A stretch of DNA of 64,000 nucleotides from Hyaloscypha bicolor E (taxonomy: Eukaryota > Ascomycota > Leotiomycetes > Helotiales > Hyaloscyphaceae): positions 682,001 through 746,000 of the forward strand of contig NW_020194585.1 in assembly GCF_002865645.1 (NCBI RefSeq), written 5' to 3'. Each line of letters opens with the position of its first letter. Position 1 is the stretch's first letter. A program made the position numbers and the translations under genes. Below the pieces are notes generated by a model. The model did no database searches and was not told where the DNA came from. It worked only from the letters and a program-made list of their open reading frames with translations. Positions 62,129 to 64,000 of the stretch are shown here, in pieces.

Positions 62129-62245
62129 GTATATATATCCTATAGTATACTAGTCCCGAAAAAGCTTAGTCTTCTAAATATCTCTAGTATATTTCAAGTA
62201 TACTTTCCTAATAAAGCGGCTGTATTATATATATTTAGGAGATAT
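62129..62245. repeat. Fragment of a gypsy A-type LTR
   Basis: Follows the middle of the family A LTR (words CCTATAGTATACTAGT, CTTCTAAATATCTCTAG, AGCGGCTG...TTAGGAG), but the LTR start and end are missing. It begins exactly at the B2 border. Confidence 0.7.
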
Positions 62246-62289
62246 TTAGTATCTAGTAAGATATCTCAGATATCGGATATCTAGAAATT

Positions 62290-64000
62290 ATAATATTTAA
62301 TATAAGAAATAAACTAATATAAAACTTCTCTAAATTTAATAATAAACTATTAAAAATTATTTATATAATATAATTAGTTACCGGAGATACCCGAGACTTT
62401 ATTTATAATTAACTAGAACCTGAATTAATTAGATAAATCTTGACTATTAAATAAATCTTTAAGATTCTCTAATAAGCTTATAATAAAAGTAAAGAAATAA
62501 AGTACTAGGAAGTTAAAGAAGTATACTAGTACTTAAAGTAAAGAAATAAGCTATTTCTGGTATTCTAAATAGAGTTTACTTATTTAATAATAAAACTAGA
62601 AAAGTTACTAGAAGCTAATTAATATAATAATTTAATAAATAAAATAAATCTAGAGCTACTTAAGAGCTTAGGTAATAAGAAGTTTAATATATCTAGAAAC
62701 CTTACTAAGTAATATATAAAATAAGAAAATAAGCTTCTCTTAAATTAAGAATAAATAATCTCAGGAGAAATAACTAGTAGAAATCATTTACTATTAAATA
62801 TTATTCCGGGCTAGAAAGCCTATTAGAATTCAAGAAGCTATAATAATTCTATATCTAATGAATTAATCTTAGTAGCTAATATTCTTATAGCTAAAGGAAA
62901 TAGTTTATTAAGAATTTGAGAAGAAATTAGACTAGCTAGAGAGTCTTTATTATTATAGCTATAAAAAGCCTAGATATATAAAAAGTACCTGTTCTAACTT
63001 TAATAAGATTATATCTATTAAAAAGAATTATTTAGAAAGAGCTAATAATTTAGAGACAAATAATAAGAATATTAACTCTTATTTATTATCTAATAAGAAA
63101 TATAATATTAATATATCGGGAAAAGTCTAGTTCTAGATATAGAAGTAGCTCTTCTAAAATAAGAACTTTACTAAAAACTTATAGATCTCATTTAGCTAAT
63201 TAGTAAAAACCAGTTCTTTATTAATTATAGAATAAACTAGAAAAGCAAAACTATAATTTTCTAGTATTTAATAAATACTAGAATAAATATATATATTCTA
63301 ATTAACTAAAAGTATATTTACTTTTTAATAAAAGTACTATAAATGCCTTTATATAAACTTAAAACCCTTATTTCCTTGCGAGATTTTAATAAATAACCTA
63401 ATAAAGCTATTTAATATCTAGCTATTAATTAGTACTTCTAAACTTAATAATATCTATTTACTACTAACCTTAACTCTTATAATATAATTCTAGAAAGGAA
63501 ATAGCTAGTAAAATATAATATTCTATTATATTATTAATAGAATTAACTTTATTAGTTAGAGAACTATAAGGAAAATTAGCTAGATTTTATTTAGAAAATT
63601 TAATATTTTAATAAGAAATATTAAAAAAATAATTACCCCGAAAATATTCTAACTAGGATCTTAAAAGAGACTAGTAAAACTAGACCCGAAAAGTAAAAGA
63701 ATATATTTCTTATTTCTTTATAAAACCTTCTTATAAGAAAAGCCAAATACTAGATAAGAAAAAAAGAGCTAGATCTTAATACTTTTAAAACAGGCAAGCT
63801 ACTAGACTATTTATTCTATTTTATTAAAGTAACTGCCTTCTAATTAAGTACTAAAGATTCTAGTAACTTAGTCAGATTAGTTACTATTAATAAGATTAAT
63901 TATATATTTAAGAAATAGAATTATAAATTAAAGAAATATTTACTACTACTTATAGTAATTAGATAACTAATACTATAGCCTACTAGATACTATATTTAAA
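62290..64000. other. RIPed unassigned repeat
   Basis: AT-rich and nearly lacking CA and TG, with no protein remnant I can name. It runs off the end of the window, so an element may be only partly visible. Confidence 0.5.

Noticed and set aside
1..64000. CRISPR arrays, bacterial operons, rRNA or tRNA genes
   Set aside because: None seen. The periodic arrays present are AT tandem repeats without spacers, and gene structure is fungal.
15166..64000. AT-rich tracts as mitochondrial or centromeric DNA
   Set aside because: The loss of CA/TG and the readable LTR elements with nuclear-type target duplications fit RIPed repeats. A centromere location cannot be excluded but has no specific support.

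Overview
The window looks like filamentous ascomycete (Pezizomycotina) nuclear DNA with a two-speed layout. Two short islands of normal base composition carry genes with 60-65 nt GT-AG introns. Between them lie long AT-rich tracts in which the dinucleotides CA and TG are almost absent and TA is very frequent. Coding remnants in the tracts are full of TAA/TAG where glutamine or tryptophan codons would be expected. That is the signature of repeat-induced point mutation (RIP) on repeats. No more exact taxon can be justified from sequence alone.

Layout. 288-9296 is one 9,009-bp DNA transposon with imperfect 72-bp terminal inverted repeats and a 5-bp target duplication (GAATG). 9297-15165 is gene island 1: a small unknown gene, a divergently transcribed arsenic pair (rhodanese/Cdc25-type arsenate-reductase-like protein and the ACR3 arsenite exporter), a secreted SnoaL-like protein and a foldback-like sequence. 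15809-22470 is a RIPed Ty1/copia element whose right LTR is split by a solo LTR. 22959-23285 is a nearly unmutated solo LTR. 23291-26660 is gene island 2: a 3'-5' exonuclease-domain gene plus gene remnants. 28813-35458 is a second copia copy, itself carrying a ~180-bp insert. 38407-45144 is a Ty3/gypsy element on the minus strand (family A). 45759-47650 is a short LTR element with only a Gag-like remnant. 49053-55203 and 55980-62128 are two minus-strand gypsy elements of a second family (B). The rest is unassigned RIPed sequence.

Function. The one coherent gene system is arsenic detoxification: the predicted reductase would convert arsenate to arsenite and ACR3 would export it; their starts face each other across a ~720-bp shared promoter. 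Everything else is mainly a record of nested transposition: for most elements the LTR ends and matching target duplications can be read exactly, giving a relative insertion order. I found no wholly novel system. The most unusual items are the Gag-only LTR element with its solo-LTR relative 24 kb away, the 9-kb TIR element sitting at a gene's 5' end, and decayed gene fragments at the edge of island 2.
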